In this document: positions 36,446-46,205 of the stretch, piece after piece | Layout of the letters: each line of letters opens with the position of its first letter | Numbering within the stretch: the stretch's first letter is position 1 | NCBI RefSeq assembly: GCF_903970965.1 | Contig: NZ_CAJCKW010000001.1 | Coordinates: forward strand, 676,803 to 740,802 | Direction of reading: 5' to 3' | Length of the DNA: 64,000 nt | Source of the DNA: Aureimonas sp. ME7 | GTDB taxonomy: Bacteria > Pseudomonadota > Alphaproteobacteria > Rhizobiales > Rhizobiaceae | Made by a program: the position numbers and the translations under genes | Notes under the pieces: generated by a model | The model's input: the letters and a program-made list of their open reading frames with translations, nothing else | Told to the model about the DNA's origin: nothing | Database searches by the model: none

Positions 36446-37984
36446 TCAGAGGGCCGCAAGTTCCATCACCCTGACCTGGGTGGCTTCCGCGCGGTCGAGG
36501 AAGCCGGTGGCGCGTCCGGCGTGCATGACCATGATGCGATCGCTCATGCCGAGCACTTCCGGCAGTTCCGACGAGATCATGACCACGGCGACCCCTGACC
36601 GGGCGAGTTGGACCACCAGGCGGTGGATCTCGGCCTTTGCGCCGACGTCGATTCCCTTGGTCGGCTCGTCGAGGATGAGGATCCGCGGCTCGGTGAGCAG
36701 CCAGCGGCCGATGAGGACCTTCTGCTGGTTGCCGCCGGACAGGTTGACGATCTTCTCCGACAGGTTCGGCGTCTTGACGCGCAGCTTGGCGCTCATCTCC
36801 TCGCAGCGGCGCTCGAGTTCGCGTTGCTGCACGAAGCCGGCCTTCGAGAACCGTTCCTGGAGCACCGCGATCTGCATGTTCTCGAGGATGTCGAGGATCA
36901 GCAGGCAGCCGGTGTCCTTGCGGTCCTCCGTCAGGAACGCCATGCCGAGCTTGATCGCCTTGTTCGGCGTATCGACCTTCACCTCTTGGCCCTCGACGCT
37001 GATCGTCCCGGACGTCGCGGGCGTCACGCCGAAGATGGCTTCCGCCACGTTGGAGCGGCCCGAGCCGACGAGGCCCGCGATCCCCAGGATCTCGCCCGCA
37101 CGCACGTCGAAGGAGATGCCGGAGAACACGCCGTTCAGCGCGAGGTCGCGCACGGACAGCAGCACCTCGCCGATCGGGACCTCCTCCTTGGGGAACATCT
37201 GGGTGATCTCGCGACCGACCATCATGCGGATGATGTCGTCGCGCGTCACCGAGGAGGCCGGGTGCGTGCCGATGTACTTGCCGTCTCGGAACACCGAGAA
37301 CTCGTCGGCGATCTCGAACAGCTCGTTCATCTTGTGGGTGATGTAGACGATGCCGATGCCCTGTGCCCGCAGGCTGCGAATGATGTTGAAGAGATGCTCC
37401 ACCTCGCGGTCCGTCAGGGCCGAGGTCGGCTCGTCCATGATGAGGACGTCGGATTCGTAGGAAACAGCCTTCGCTATCTCGACCATCTGGCGGCTGGCGA
37501 CCGACAGGTCGCGCACCTCAGTCTCCGGGTCGATGTCGATGTTGAGCCGCTGGAGCAGTTCGGCCGTCATCGAGCGCATCTTGCCGTGGTCGACGAAACC
37601 GAGCCTCGTTTTCGGCTCGCGGCGGATCCAGATGTTCTCCGCCACCGTCATGAAGGGCATCAGGTTCAGTTCCTGATGGATCATGGCGATGCCGTTCTCG
37701 AGCGCGTCGAGGGGCGACTTGAGGCGAATTTCCTGATTCTTCAGCCGGAACCGCCCGGCGTCCGGCGTGTAGATGCCCGCGAGGATCTTCATGAGAGTGG
37801 ACTTGCCAGCGCCGTTCTCGCCCATCAGTGCGTGCACGGTCCCGCGCTTGAGGCGGAACTGCACGTCGTCGAGGGCGACGACGCCCGGGAACTCCTTGCG
37901 AACGTTCTCGACCTCGAGAAGGTAGTCGGCGCCCGGGACCGCTCCGCTCTTGCGCACGGCGGCCATCGTCGAGGGACTCAGCAT
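36446..37984 (-). CDS. Sugar/inositol ABC transporter ATPase (RbsA-like, two ATP-binding domains)
   Basis: A 512-residue double-cassette ATPase. The first half has Walker [10 protein letters not shown], signature [13 protein letters not shown] and Walker [12 protein letters not shown]; the second half has the degenerate GLVGSGRSN, signature LSGGNQQKV and [12 protein letters not shown]. This is the usual RbsA/MglA asymmetry. GAGGAGGAACGCATC precedes ATG 37984; the in-frame extension to 38269 is not coding in character. It works with the permease and binding protein of this operon. Confidence 0.94.
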   Translation of the reverse strand: MLSPSTMAAVRKSGAVPGADYLLEVENVRKEFPGVVALDDVQFRLKRGTVHALMGENGAGKSTLMKILAGIYTPDAGRFRLKNQEIRLKSPLDALENGIAMIHQELNLMPFMTVAENIWIRREPKTRLGFVDHGKMRSMTAELLQRLNIDIDPETEVRDLSVASRQMVEIAKAVSYESDVLIMDEPTSALTDREVEHLFNIIRSLRAQGIGIVYITHKMNELFEIADEFSVFRDGKYIGTHPASSVTRDDIIRMMVGREITQMFPKEEVPIGEVLLSVRDLALNGVFSGISFDVRAGEILGIAGLVGSGRSNVAEAIFGVTPATSGTISVEGQEVKVDTPNKAIKLGMAFLTEDRKDTGCLLILDILENMQIAVLQERFSKAGFVQQRELERRCEEMSAKLRVKTPNLSEKIVNLSGGNQQKVLIGRWLLTEPRILILDEPTKGIDVGAKAEIHRLVVQLARSGVAVVMISSELPEVLGMSDRIMVMHAGRATGFLDRAEATQVRVMELAAL

Positions 37985-38106
37985 GATGCGTTCCTCCTCG
38001 CAAAAGCGTTGATGGGGTGGTCGGCCGATCCGGCCGGGACATGTCCGGTAGCGGTGCGCCGTCCGTCGCGCCGGGTTGACCGACGCGGTCTGGGACGCCC
38101 CATGTG

Positions 38107-38139
38107 CCGACGCATCGCCTTGTCCGAGCAATGCGTCGG
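38107..38139 (-). promoter_or_regulatory. Intercistronic stem-loop after the binding-protein gene
   Basis: A perfect 9-bp inverted repeat, CCGACGCAT (38107-38115) and ATGCGTCGG (38131-38139), with a 15-base loop, 15 bases after the binding-protein stop and 120 bases before the ATPase start. Such hairpins commonly stabilise binding-protein mRNA and partly terminate, so that the binding protein is made in excess. That role is inferred from place. Confidence 0.5.
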
Positions 38140-38153
38140 GCGTGTTCGGAGGA

Positions 38154-39095
38154 TCAGTTCTTGGTCTGGAATTCTGCCAGGTTGGCAGGGGTGACGAGCT
38201 GGAAGGGCACGTAGTTCTTCCGCTCGACCGTCTCGCCCTTGGCGAGCTTGAGGGCGACGTCGAGGGCACCCTTCCCCTGGCCGGCCGCGTCCTGGAACAC
38301 GGTCACGTCGAGATCTCCCGCTTCCATGGCCGCCAGTGCGTCCTGCGTCGCGTCGATGCCGCTGACGATCACCGACTTCATGTCGGCGCCCGACGCCTTG
38401 AGCGCCTGGATCGCGCCGATGGCCATCTCGTCGTTGTTGGCGACCACGGCGTCGAACTGCGTACCCGAGGAGATCCAGTTGGTCATGAGATCGGCGCCTT
38501 GCTGGCGATCCCAGTTGGCGGTCTGGCGCTCGACGATCTTCATGAAGGCGCATTCGGGCGTCGCGACCACGTCGTCGATGTCCTGGGTGCGCTGCCGGGC
38601 GGCCTGGTTGGAGAGCTCGCCCATCATGATGACGATGTTCGCCTCCTGCTTGCCCGCCTCCTTCAACAGGCGGCAGACTTCCTGGGTCTGCAGCGTGCCC
38701 GACTCGCGCTCGTCGGAGGCGACGAAGGCTTGGGCTTCAGGCAGCGAGTCCACGTTCACGGGCTGGCGGTTGACGTAGACGAGCGGGATCTTGGCGTCGG
38801 CGGCGAGCTTGGACATCGCCTCGGTCGCGTCCGTGTCGACCGGATTGACGATGATGGCGTCGACGCCCGAGGCGATGAAGTTCTGGATCTGGCTCTGCTG
38901 CTTCTGGACGTCGTTCTGGGCGTCCTCGGCTTGCAGCGAGACTCCCGACAACGTGCTCGCGTAGTCCTGCATGCCGTTGCGCAGGACTGTCAGGAAATTG
39001 TCGTCGAACTTCGCCATGCTCACGCCGACCGTCTGGGCGGAGGCGGAAGTGACGAGCGCTGCCGTGAGGCCAGCGGCGACTAGGAAATGCTTCAC
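38154..39095 (-). CDS. Periplasmic sugar/inositol-binding protein of ABC transporter
   Basis: A 313-residue type I periplasmic binding protein (RbsB/IbpA group). A signal peptide ([19 protein letters not shown]) with cleavage near residue 20 precedes the mature start [36 protein letters not shown] and [15 protein letters not shown] are typical ligand-contact loops. The GTG at 39095 is preferred because TGGGAGGAAG sits just before it, while the in-frame ATG at 39122 would place that ribosome-binding site inside the coding region. First gene of the import-catabolism operon. Confidence 0.9.
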   Translation of the reverse strand: MKHFLVAAGLTAALVTSASAQTVGVSMAKFDDNFLTVLRNGMQDYASTLSGVSLQAEDAQNDVQKQQSQIQNFIASGVDAIIVNPVDTDATEAMSKLAADAKIPLVYVNRQPVNVDSLPEAQAFVASDERESGTLQTQEVCRLLKEAGKQEANIVIMMGELSNQAARQRTQDIDDVVATPECAFMKIVERQTANWDRQQGADLMTNWISSGTQFDAVVANNDEMAIGAIQALKASGADMKSVIVSGIDATQDALAAMEAGDLDVTVFQDAAGQGKGALDVALKLAKGETVERKNYVPFQLVTPANLAEFQTKN

Positions 39096-39330
39096 TTTGA
39101 CTTCCTCCCAATGTGTCCGCACTTTCGGCAGACAGCTCCTTGCAGAACCAGATCGAAACCGCTGCGCTCCTGGTCTACGCGCCTCCCGCGTCGGACTGGT
39201 GCGCCCTCCTCGTGTTCCGATTTCCTCCTGCCGCAGGTTTATGGACTGGCTAACCTCCGATCAACGCGCAAATCGCAAGGAAACCCTCATCCCTGATAGA
39301 ATCATTGTCTCGAAATGATGGGATCTATCA
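39096..39330 (-). promoter_or_regulatory. Probable promoter/operator region of the inositol operon
   Basis: A 232-base space between the LacI gene stop and the binding-protein start. At 39294-39330 it contains a nested dyad: TGATAGA-ATCATT then, after seven bases, AATGAT-(ggga)-TCTATCA. The outer arms are 7 bp and the inner 6 bp, all perfect. The dyad starts on the LacI stop codon. It may be the operator bound by the LacI protein or a hairpin ending its transcript; no U-tract is present, which favours the former. AT-richer sequence at 39240-39320 fits a promoter. Confidence 0.5.
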
Positions 39331-40359
39331 TCCAAGGGATTCCGGCGTGTAGATCGTAGCCGTGAAGAATCTCTGCCCAGGAGTTGCCGAGATCCCGCGC
39401 TCCATGATCCCGACGGTGTAGGAAAGGAGTTCGCTCACCATCTGTTGGACGGGGGTCGCCAAGACGATGGAAACGCTTCGGTTCTGAAGGCCCGCATATG
39501 AGTCCGGCGTCAGCTCGTTGACGAGCAAGGCACACCGATCCGCCGCTCCCGAGCGCTCGAAGGCGGCGATCGCACCTTCCATGCCCCCGCCCGCGACGTA
39601 GAGCCCGACAAGATCGTCGTGACGAGCCAGGAGGTCGCCCGTTGCCTCCTCGGTCAGCTTCCGCGTCTCAAGGTTGATCTGTCCGTCGAGCATCTGAAAC
39701 TGGGGGGCGTATTCACGGAAGTAGCTGCGCATGCCCATCTCACGCAACTCGTGCCCGTGGTAGCGGTAGGCGCCGACGAAGATGCCCACCTTTCCCGGAC
39801 GTTTGGCGATGTTCGCGATCAGCCAACCCGCCGTCCGTCCGACCCGTAAGTTGTTGAGCCCGAAATAGCTCTCGCGAACGCCTTGCGCGAAGTCCGACAG
39901 CAGCGAGAAGGTCGGAATGCCCGCCTGCCTGAGGTCCTGAACTGCCGCGGTCACCTCGGGATGGTCGACGCCGGTCGCCGCCACGGCGTCGAAATGGCCC
40001 TTGCAGCCCCGGAGGAGCGACGCGAGTTCGTCGGGGCTGGTGGATGTGGCGAACTTCACCACGAGACGGACGTTGCGCTCGGTGATGGTGCTCGCCCGTG
40101 CCTCGAACTCGCGTTTGAGCTCCTGGTAGAAGGGGTGACGCTCCTTTTGCAAAAGGATGGCCATGCGCATGCCCGGTCGCTCGGCGAGAAGGCGCTGCCG
40201 GATCATGTTCGTGCCGTGGTAGCCGACCGCGATCGCAGCTTCCTGAACTTTCCTGGCGGTCTCCTCGCGCACTCGCGCCCGCCCGCTGAGCACCCGGTCG
40301 ACGGTGGCGACGCTGAGTTCCGCTGCACGGGCGACATCGGCGATCGTCGAGCGTTTCAT
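39328..40359 (-). CDS. LacI-family transcriptional regulator of inositol locus
   Basis: A 343-residue regulator. The HTH and hinge are at the N-terminus (STIADVARAAELSVATVDRVLSGRARVREETARKV split as usual), followed by a periplasmic-binding-protein-like sensor domain with DDLVGLYVAGGGMEGAI and KVGIFVGAYRYHGHELREMGM. Alphaproteobacterial LacI proteins at this place usually repress import and catabolic genes until a sugar or inositol intermediate binds. It reads in the same direction as the operon it precedes. ATG 40359 or 40368 could start it. Confidence 0.88.
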   Translation of the reverse strand: MKRSTIADVARAAELSVATVDRVLSGRARVREETARKVQEAAIAVGYHGTNMIRQRLLAERPGMRMAILLQKERHPFYQELKREFEARASTITERNVRLVVKFATSTSPDELASLLRGCKGHFDAVAATGVDHPEVTAAVQDLRQAGIPTFSLLSDFAQGVRESYFGLNNLRVGRTAGWLIANIAKRPGKVGIFVGAYRYHGHELREMGMRSYFREYAPQFQMLDGQINLETRKLTEEATGDLLARHDDLVGLYVAGGGMEGAIAAFERSGAADRCALLVNELTPDSYAGLQNRSVSIVLATPVQQMVSELLSYTVGIMERGISATPGQRFFTATIYTPESLG

Positions 40360-40740
40360 GGTCCGCACTCGCTTGAAACCTGTCCGTTCGGGTCACCGGG
40401 TATGCGCCTCCGAAGGGCGGCAACCGGGGGCGGCGGGAGGTACGGCGCTCGCCCGTCACCCACTCGCGATTTCCTTAACCGTGTAGGCGCTTCTAACGCG
40501 CCCGTGAAGAAGGGGCATGCTTACATCACGCCAACAGGAATGGCCTCTTCCGTACCGTTGCCTCGTGAGCAACGCTGTTCCCCGGGGAAGAAGACGCGGC
40601 ATGCGAGCGGAAACTGCCGTCCCCGTCGCGCCCGTCGCCCGCTTGCCGATCCACGCCACCTCCGTGGCGATCCCATCGGACTGGACACGCACGAGACAGG
40701 CGAACGATTCGACGGCGGCCGACCTGGTTGCCGCATGTTC

Positions 40741-41105
40741 GCGACGGAGGTGAGAATCTGCTTGGCGTCCTTCTCCGAAAGGCTGCGGCCGGACAGGATG
40801 GCGGCCAGCGCGCGCTCGCGCGCCTCAGGCTGGGCGCAGGCCACCATGATGGTGACGTCGGCGGAGACGCCGTGCTCGAGCAGCGCTCCCCGTCGCTCGG
40901 TGAGGATGCGAAAAGTTTTCCGACATCCGAGCGCCGAGCGCGGCTCGGGACCGTACTCCGTCCGAACACATGACGAGTGGTCGCTACGCAACAGCACGCG
41001 GCGCTCCTCGAGCGCGGCGCCGGCCTTGAATGTCCCCGGCAAGCCCAGCTTCCCGATCGAGTGGATGCGGTCCTTCAAAACGCGGAGCCTGGCGCCCCTA
41101 ATCCG
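40741..41105 (-). pseudogene. Orphan remnant of a methyltransferase N-terminal domain
   Basis: Leftward frame with clear resemblance to residues 23-131 of the intact methyltransferase at 12.7-14.7 kb: IRG near the start, then G-K-x-GL-x-x-x-F-x-AG-x-AL-EE, EPR-ALG-RKTF, VACA-EARERALAAI-SGR-LS-x-x-A-K. No catalytic domain follows. Downstream the frame continues as unrelated low-quality sequence to 40521. It is therefore a truncated second gene or the leftover of a deletion or rearrangement. Most similar positions differ between the copies, so this is not a recent duplication. Confidence 0.7.
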
Positions 41106-41387
41106 TGTCTCTTAGGGCGTCTCTTGTTTCGGTAGTCCAGCGTCGTGCCCCCGGTCGTTCGATCAGTCGATGTGGGAAGCTACGATGCAGGTCCTAAGTG
41201 CCCGGATGCAGTGAACTCAGGTTTTGAGGCATCGGCGTCCGCCCGGGCGGCAGTTGCTCACGTACTAGGGCAGAAGTTGGTGGACGTGGCCGTCGACGTA
41301 CCATCTGAGGACGCTGGCAGTGACGCTCCGCAGTCCCTCGGGTACGTAGGGGGTTGCCGTAACTCGACCTTCGTGAGTCTTGACGCG

Positions 41388-44300
41388 ATGACGACCGATC
41401 TTGACCTAGCAAGGATCCATGCCGAAAACGGGGACCGCAGGGAGGGTTTCGAAGAGTTCTCAGCCCAAATCTTCCACCGACATGCGGTGCCAACGGGTTC
41501 CCGCTACGAACGGTATTCCGGAGTAGGGGGCGACGGCGGCGTGGAGGCGATCTGGCGGCTTCCGACTGGCAAGGTCATAGGCCTCCAGTCGAAGTTCTTC
41601 CTTCCTCTGAAAAGCGGTCACCTGGCCCAGTTGGAAAAGTCGCTCGACACCGCGCTCGACAACCATCCGGACCTCGAGACCTACGTCGTCACCCTGCCGT
41701 TCGATCCGACGCCTACGATCAAGGCCAGGAAAGGGGAGGGGCAGTCCGAAAAACTCGAGACGTGGCGGAAGTCCCTCATAGCCAGAGCCAGCGCGCGCGG
41801 CGTGAAGGTCGAAATCGAGTGGTGGTTCGCGAGTGAACTGAAGTCTCGCCTTCTCGGCATGGACAACCCTCAAGGTCGGATCCTCTACTGGTTCGGAACC
41901 GCTCACCTGAGCAAGGCGGCTCTTTCCGCCGCCGCGCGCGTATCAGAGGGGGTTGCCGGTCCGCGGTATTCGCCGAAACTCAAGTTGGGCACCGACGCCG
42001 GAGACACCTTGAAGGCGTTCGGTCTCGATCGCGACTGGACGGCGACCACGGCAGGTTGGACGGCAAGGTTGCAGTCGACGGTCGGCGTCTGGACGGACAG
42101 GCCCCCTCGTTCGCATCCGGCTCCCGCCGCCCTGATCCGGGCAGCCATGGAAGAGGCTGCGACCAGGTTTGCGGCAGTGGAGGACTTGAGCTTCGCGGAA
42201 CCCGACCGCGTCGCGTTGCTGGCACTTGCCGAGCGGACGCTTCCCGTTGCCCGATCCTTGGAGGCAGCACTCAAGGAGGAGTTCGACAGGACACATGGGC
42301 CGGGGAACGATACGGCCGGCTGGCGACAGTTTCAGGCCGCATACCAGGTGCGTTTCCCCGCTGCCGACCTCGACCACGCACGAGAGGCGTGTGCGCTGCT
42401 CGACGACATCGTCGCCTTTGCGGAAAGCTCGATGGCGAGGGCGGCCGGCGCAAACATTCTGTTGATGCGGGGTCCAGCTGGCATCGGCAAGACGCACACG
42501 ACCATCGACGCGGTGAAGGAGTGGGCGTCGGCTGGACGCGCCGCGCTGGCGTTACTCGGCCAGGAGATCGGGCTGGGCCAGGAACCTTGGGCCGTGATCG
42601 CAGATCGACTGGGTATCGGGGCCGCGACGACCAAGGCCGAGGTCATCGGCGCGTTGTCGGCATGTGCCGAAGGGACCGGCTCACCCTTCGTGATCATGAT
42701 CGACGCGGTCAACGAGACGCCCGAACGGAAACGCTGGCAACACTGGCTGCCCCAACTCAAGGTCGATCTCGCGGAAACGCCCATAAAGCTGCTTCTCACG
42801 TGCCGGGACATCTTCGTCGACGAAGCCCTTGGGGCAGCCGGCCTTGACCTCGTTTCCTTCACCCATGCGGGCTTCGCGGGACGGGAGTACGGCGCGGCCT
42901 ATGCGTTCGCGGCCTTCTACAAGGTCGGCCCCCCGGCCGAAGTGGTTGCCCAACCGGAGTTCGGCAATCCGCTTTTCCTGCATCTTGTCTGTCGCGCCGC
43001 GGTCAGCATGAACTGGGAGAGGGTTCCCGGGGGACGGGTCGGCTTGACCAAGCTGATCACGGCGATCCTGGAGGGCGCCAACGGCAGGGCAGCCGCATTG
43101 CTCGACTACGACGCACGCTTCGAGAACCCCGTACACGACGGCGCCTTGGCGCTCGCTCACGTCATGGGTCAGGAAAGCACTCGCGTCCTCCCGATCGCAC
43201 GGGCCCAAGAGATACTGAAGGGCGTTTGGCCCTCGGCCGCGGCGTCGCGTTCGCTCTTGCGCGCGATGGAGGAGGCCGACCTCGTCGCGCTCTCGCTCGA
43301 ACGTGGCGAACACGTGCTTCGGTTCGCGTTTGAGCGACTGGGCGACGTCCTGATCGCGCAAGCAAGCATCGATGGCCAGGACCGGGCGACCGTCGAGGCA
43401 CGATTCCTCTCCGGGGATCTGAGCCCGCTCTTTGCGACGTCCGGCAAGCTCGCCGAGCATGCGGGCCTCGTCCAGGCATACTCGATAGTTCTCCCGGAGA
43501 CCTTCGGCGTAGAGATTGCCGATCTTTTCGTTGCGTCGCCGGTCGATCGCGAGCTGACGTCCCTGGCGCTCGGAGTCCTGGCATGGCGAGACATCGACAG
43601 CTTCGGCGACACGACCTGGGTTTTGCGTCTCGGCTCGTTTGCCGATCTGGTCGAGACACTCGAACTCGTCCTGGCCGTCGCTGCCGTCCCGGACCACCCG
43701 TTGAACGCCGACTGGCTCGACGCGCAGTTGCGGGAATACCTGCCGATCGTCCGCGATGCGCTATGGACTTTGACCTTGAAGAAGGCTCGGGACCGCGGCG
43801 GGCCCGGCCACCAACTGGTCCGCATCGCACGGACGCAGGACCTCGAGGACATGTCGCAGGAATCGGCCGCGCTTCTGGGCGTCTTCCTGGCATGGTCCAC
43901 GGCAAGCGCGGACCTCCTCATCCGGGACGAGGCCTCGCATGCGCTGACGCGGCTGATGTCGGCGCAGGCCGTCGCCGCCCCGCTCCTTGATCGCTTCCTC
44001 GGCTACGACGACGATTTCATACGCGAACGATTGCTGAACAGCGTCTACGGGGTCGGACTTCTACGGAATGACGCGGCTTACTGGGGGGTGGTCGCCGACA
44101 TCGTGTTCGACCGCCTCTTCTCGTTGAGCAGGCCGCCCGAGAACGTGACGCTTCGGGATTTGGGAAGGCTCATTGTCAAGGAGGGCCTCGCGGCCGGCAC
44201 GATGTCGAGAGCGTTCGCTCCGGGCGTCGTCGACCCTCCCTACGCAAGCCCCTGGCCGCTGCGGCTGAAATTCTCCGATTGGAACGCGCTGATGGCGGCG

Positions 44301-45500
44301 CATCCCGATCTTCCTTTGAACCTTCAGCTTGGGGCGCGCCAGGCACCCGACTTCGCCCGCTACCGGGTCCAACGTGGCGCTGAGGCGTTCGACCTTGCCG
44401 CTGTCGGGCTGACCGTTGCGAACTTGAACCAATGGATCGTCGAGCAGATTCTCGCGATTGGCTACGACGGATCGCTCAAGCAAGCCTTGGGCTACGATGG
44501 GGAGCTCGTTCGGCAGCACGGACAGGAGCGCGGCGTGCCGAACAGGCACCGGCGTGTCAGCAAGAAGTACGAGTGGATCTTCCTGGCGCGCCTCCTTGGG
44601 TGGCTGCACGACAATGTCCCCCGAACGACCTCTTCATGGGACGCGCCCTCCGCCCCGACCGACCTCCAAGCCGTCGAACTCAGGACGCTTGACCCAACCG
44701 ACCTGCCGCAGGACGGCAGCGCTCCCATGTCGCACGAGGTGGTCGGCGGGTTCTTCGACTATGGTTCTCCGGGGAGCGGGGCATCAGATCCGAAGGGGTG
44801 GGTCGCGGGCCTTTCCGACAGCGACGACGTCGGGTTGATCGGGGAAGACTGGGTGCTGCTGGCCGGACAATCCAGAAAGCGGCACAGCCATCGGAAGACC
44901 GACCCGTCGCTGACCGAACGTCGTTTCGTGCGGGCCATGCTGGTTCCGGAACGCAGGATGACGGAGCTGAGAAAGGCGTATTCCCGATCCATTCCGATGC
45001 TGGACATCCCCGTCATGCACAAGCTGTACAAGGGGGAGTTTTCGGAGAGCGCAGCCTTCAGGGACCACGGTGGACAATGGCCGCTCGACTCTGGAGAGGC
45101 CGGCAGTTCCGCGTCGGTCATAGTCGACCGGTTCGACGGTCCGGAGATTCCGACGAGGCCGCTCTGGGCACCCGCGCCGGGGTTGGTCGCTTCCTGCGGT
45201 GCGCGGTGGGACGGCGCCCGCACCTGGATAGACGGCCGCTCCACGCCGATCGCTCATCACATGGGAGACGACGAGGACATCGCTCTCGTCTTCGACAGGT
45301 CGCGTCTCGTAGATTACCTGACCGCGACGAAGACCACGCTTGTCTGGATCGTATCGGAGAACCGACAGGCCTCGCTTGCGTCTGGCCTGTTGAGCACGGG
45401 CGACAGGCACGGGGCCTGGTCCTGGAAGGGGCGGAGACTGTCCAAGGTCGCGGAAGAGGCGGAGGTTCGTCATCTGGACGAGGAAGATGGCGCGTCATGA
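41388..45500 (+). CDS. Avs-like STAND NTPase with N-terminal PD-(D/E)xK nuclease domain
   Basis: About 1370 residues from ATG 41388 (an in-frame ATG at 41145 adds 81 residues of poor coding character). The N-terminus (about 10-160) looks like a Mrr/Cap4-type nuclease: FEEFSAQIF, then GVGGDGGVEAIW (D49, E53) and GLQSKFF (Q67, K69). A P-loop NTPase follows with Walker A GPAGIGKT (362-369, K368) and Walker B VIMIDAVNE (D439), then LLTCRD and a winged-helix-like region. The last 700 residues are helical, without recognised repeats, and probably the sensor. Nuclease-STAND-sensor architecture is that of AVAST (Avs) anti-phage proteins, which oligomerise on binding a phage protein and cut DNA. Assignment to a specific Avs type is not possible here. 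Confidence 0.78.
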   Translation: MTTDLDLARIHAENGDRREGFEEFSAQIFHRHAVPTGSRYERYSGVGGDGGVEAIWRLPTGKVIGLQSKFFLPLKSGHLAQLEKSLDTALDNHPDLETYVVTLPFDPTPTIKARKGEGQSEKLETWRKSLIARASARGVKVEIEWWFASELKSRLLGMDNPQGRILYWFGTAHLSKAALSAAARVSEGVAGPRYSPKLKLGTDAGDTLKAFGLDRDWTATTAGWTARLQSTVGVWTDRPPRSHPAPAALIRAAMEEAATRFAAVEDLSFAEPDRVALLALAERTLPVARSLEAALKEEFDRTHGPGNDTAGWRQFQAAYQVRFPAADLDHAREACALLDDIVAFAESSMARAAGANILLMRGPAGIGKTHTTIDAVKEWASAGRAALALLGQEIGLGQEPWAVIADRLGIGAATTKAEVIGALSACAEGTGSPFVIMIDAVNETPERKRWQHWLPQLKVDLAETPIKLLLTCRDIFVDEALGAAGLDLVSFTHAGFAGREYGAAYAFAAFYKVGPPAEVVAQPEFGNPLFLHLVCRAAVSMNWERVPGGRVGLTKLITAILEGANGRAAALLDYDARFENPVHDGALALAHVMGQESTRVLPIARAQEILKGVWPSAAASRSLLRAMEEADLVALSLERGEHVLRFAFERLGDVLIAQASIDGQDRATVEARFLSGDLSPLFATSGKLAEHAGLVQAYSIVLPETFGVEIADLFVASPVDRELTSLALGVLAWRDIDSFGDTTWVLRLGSFADLVETLELVLAVAAVPDHPLNADWLDAQLREYLPIVRDALWTLTLKKARDRGGPGHQLVRIARTQDLEDMSQESAALLGVFLAWSTASADLLIRDEASHALTRLMSAQAVAAPLLDRFLGYDDDFIRERLLNSVYGVGLLRNDAAYWGVVADIVFDRLFSLSRPPENVTLRDLGRLIVKEGLAAGTMSRAFAPGVVDPPYASPWPLRLKFSDWNALMAAHPDLPLNLQLGARQAPDFARYRVQRGAEAFDLAAVGLTVANLNQWIVEQILAIGYDGSLKQALGYDGELVRQHGQERGVPNRHRRVSKKYEWIFLARLLGWLHDNVPRTTSSWDAPSAPTDLQAVELRTLDPTDLPQDGSAPMSHEVVGGFFDYGSPGSGASDPKGWVAGLSDSDDVGLIGEDWVLLAGQSRKRHSHRKTDPSLTERRFVRAMLVPERRMTELRKAYSRSIPMLDIPVMHKLYKGEFSESAAFRDHGGQWPLDSGEAGSSASVIVDRFDGPEIPTRPLWAPAPGLVASCGARWDGARTWIDGRSTPIAHHMGDDEDIALVFDRSRLVDYLTATKTTLVWIVSENRQASLASGLLSTGDRHGAWSWKGRRLSKVAEEAEVRHLDEEDGAS

Positions 45501-45545
45501 CCAAGAAGACCGACGCGCGTTTCGGATCCGGGCGTCACATCGGTT

Positions 45546-45701
45546 ATGCAAGCGAAAGATTTGATGGCGGCAGGAAAAGACTCGCCTGCTTGGGCTTTGG
45601 ACGGCTGGGAACACGGCGTCGACCAGCTCCGCGACGTCGTTGACGGCATCCTCGTGAACCGAGGCGGCGTAGCCTCGGACGGGCTCCATCACCTTCAATG
45701 A
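45546..45701 (+). CDS. Possible small protein after the Avs-like gene
   Basis: A 51-residue frame (MQAKDLMAAGKDSPAWALD ... RDVVDGILVNRGGV) with better protein character than chance, 45 bases after the STAND gene. No ribosome-binding site is evident, and another short frame starting at 45497 (overlapping the STAND stop, ATGA) covers the same DNA. One of the two may be a real small partner gene; neither is recognised. Confidence 0.3.
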   Translation: MQAKDLMAAGKDSPAWALDGWEHGVDQLRDVVDGILVNRGGVASDGLHHLQ

Positions 45702-45707
45702 TGATGT

Positions 45708-46205
45708 ATGGGGGGTCAGACGCTCCAATCTGCCGAGCCAGCGATGACCGAACTCCACGGAAAGACGCCCGACGCTTTCGAGGCGCAACCCGCACTGTCC
45801 ATCGCGGACTTGTTGATGGGCGGAATGGTCCGATGCGACCAAATGGGCATGTATGCCGGTCTCGGTCACATGCTGCGCGTGCATGGTCACAGTTTCAAGC
45901 CGCCGCAACCTGGTGACGAAGAGGAGGGCCACCGCTTCGGCACGTTCTGCCACTTGCGATCGCGCTACCTCGAAGCCCGTGACACCGAGCTTCGCTTCGG
46001 CAAGGGCGCCTTGTTGAACCTCGACCATCCGGATGTCGCCACCCTGGTGCGGAACCATCAGCTCCTGTCCGATAGGGAGATCGAGGCCGCGAAGACGTTC
46101 AGCGAAGCGAACCCAGTGTTCTACGCAAGCTGGCGCGCCGAGGCAGCGACAATGCCCTCCGCGTCCGGGAAGGGGCCGGCGATCTGGGTGCCGCTCGGGT
46201 CGTAG
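45708..46205 (+). CDS. Hypothetical protein
   Basis: Up to 165 residues (ATG 45744 is an alternative start giving 153). The middle part (PALSIADLLMGGMVRCDQMGMYAGLGHMLR cut by turns, and LLNLDHPDVATLVRN) looks like a genuine soluble alpha-rich domain. The last 30 residues run antisense into the convergent gene and may mark loss of the original C-terminus. No family recognised. Confidence 0.45.
   Translation: MGGQTLQSAEPAMTELHGKTPDAFEAQPALSIADLLMGGMVRCDQMGMYAGLGHMLRVHGHSFKPPQPGDEEEGHRFGTFCHLRSRYLEARDTELRFGKGALLNLDHPDVATLVRNHQLLSDREIEAAKTFSEANPVFYASWRAEAATMPSASGKGPAIWVPLGS

Noticed and set aside
36446..38269. Extended N-terminus of the ABC ATPase
   Set aside because: The added 95 residues run through the intercistronic hairpin and the end of the binding-protein gene; ATG 37984 has a strong ribosome-binding site.
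45495..46058. Leftward 187-codon frame
   Set aside because: Opposite to a better-looking rightward frame; composition typical of antisense.
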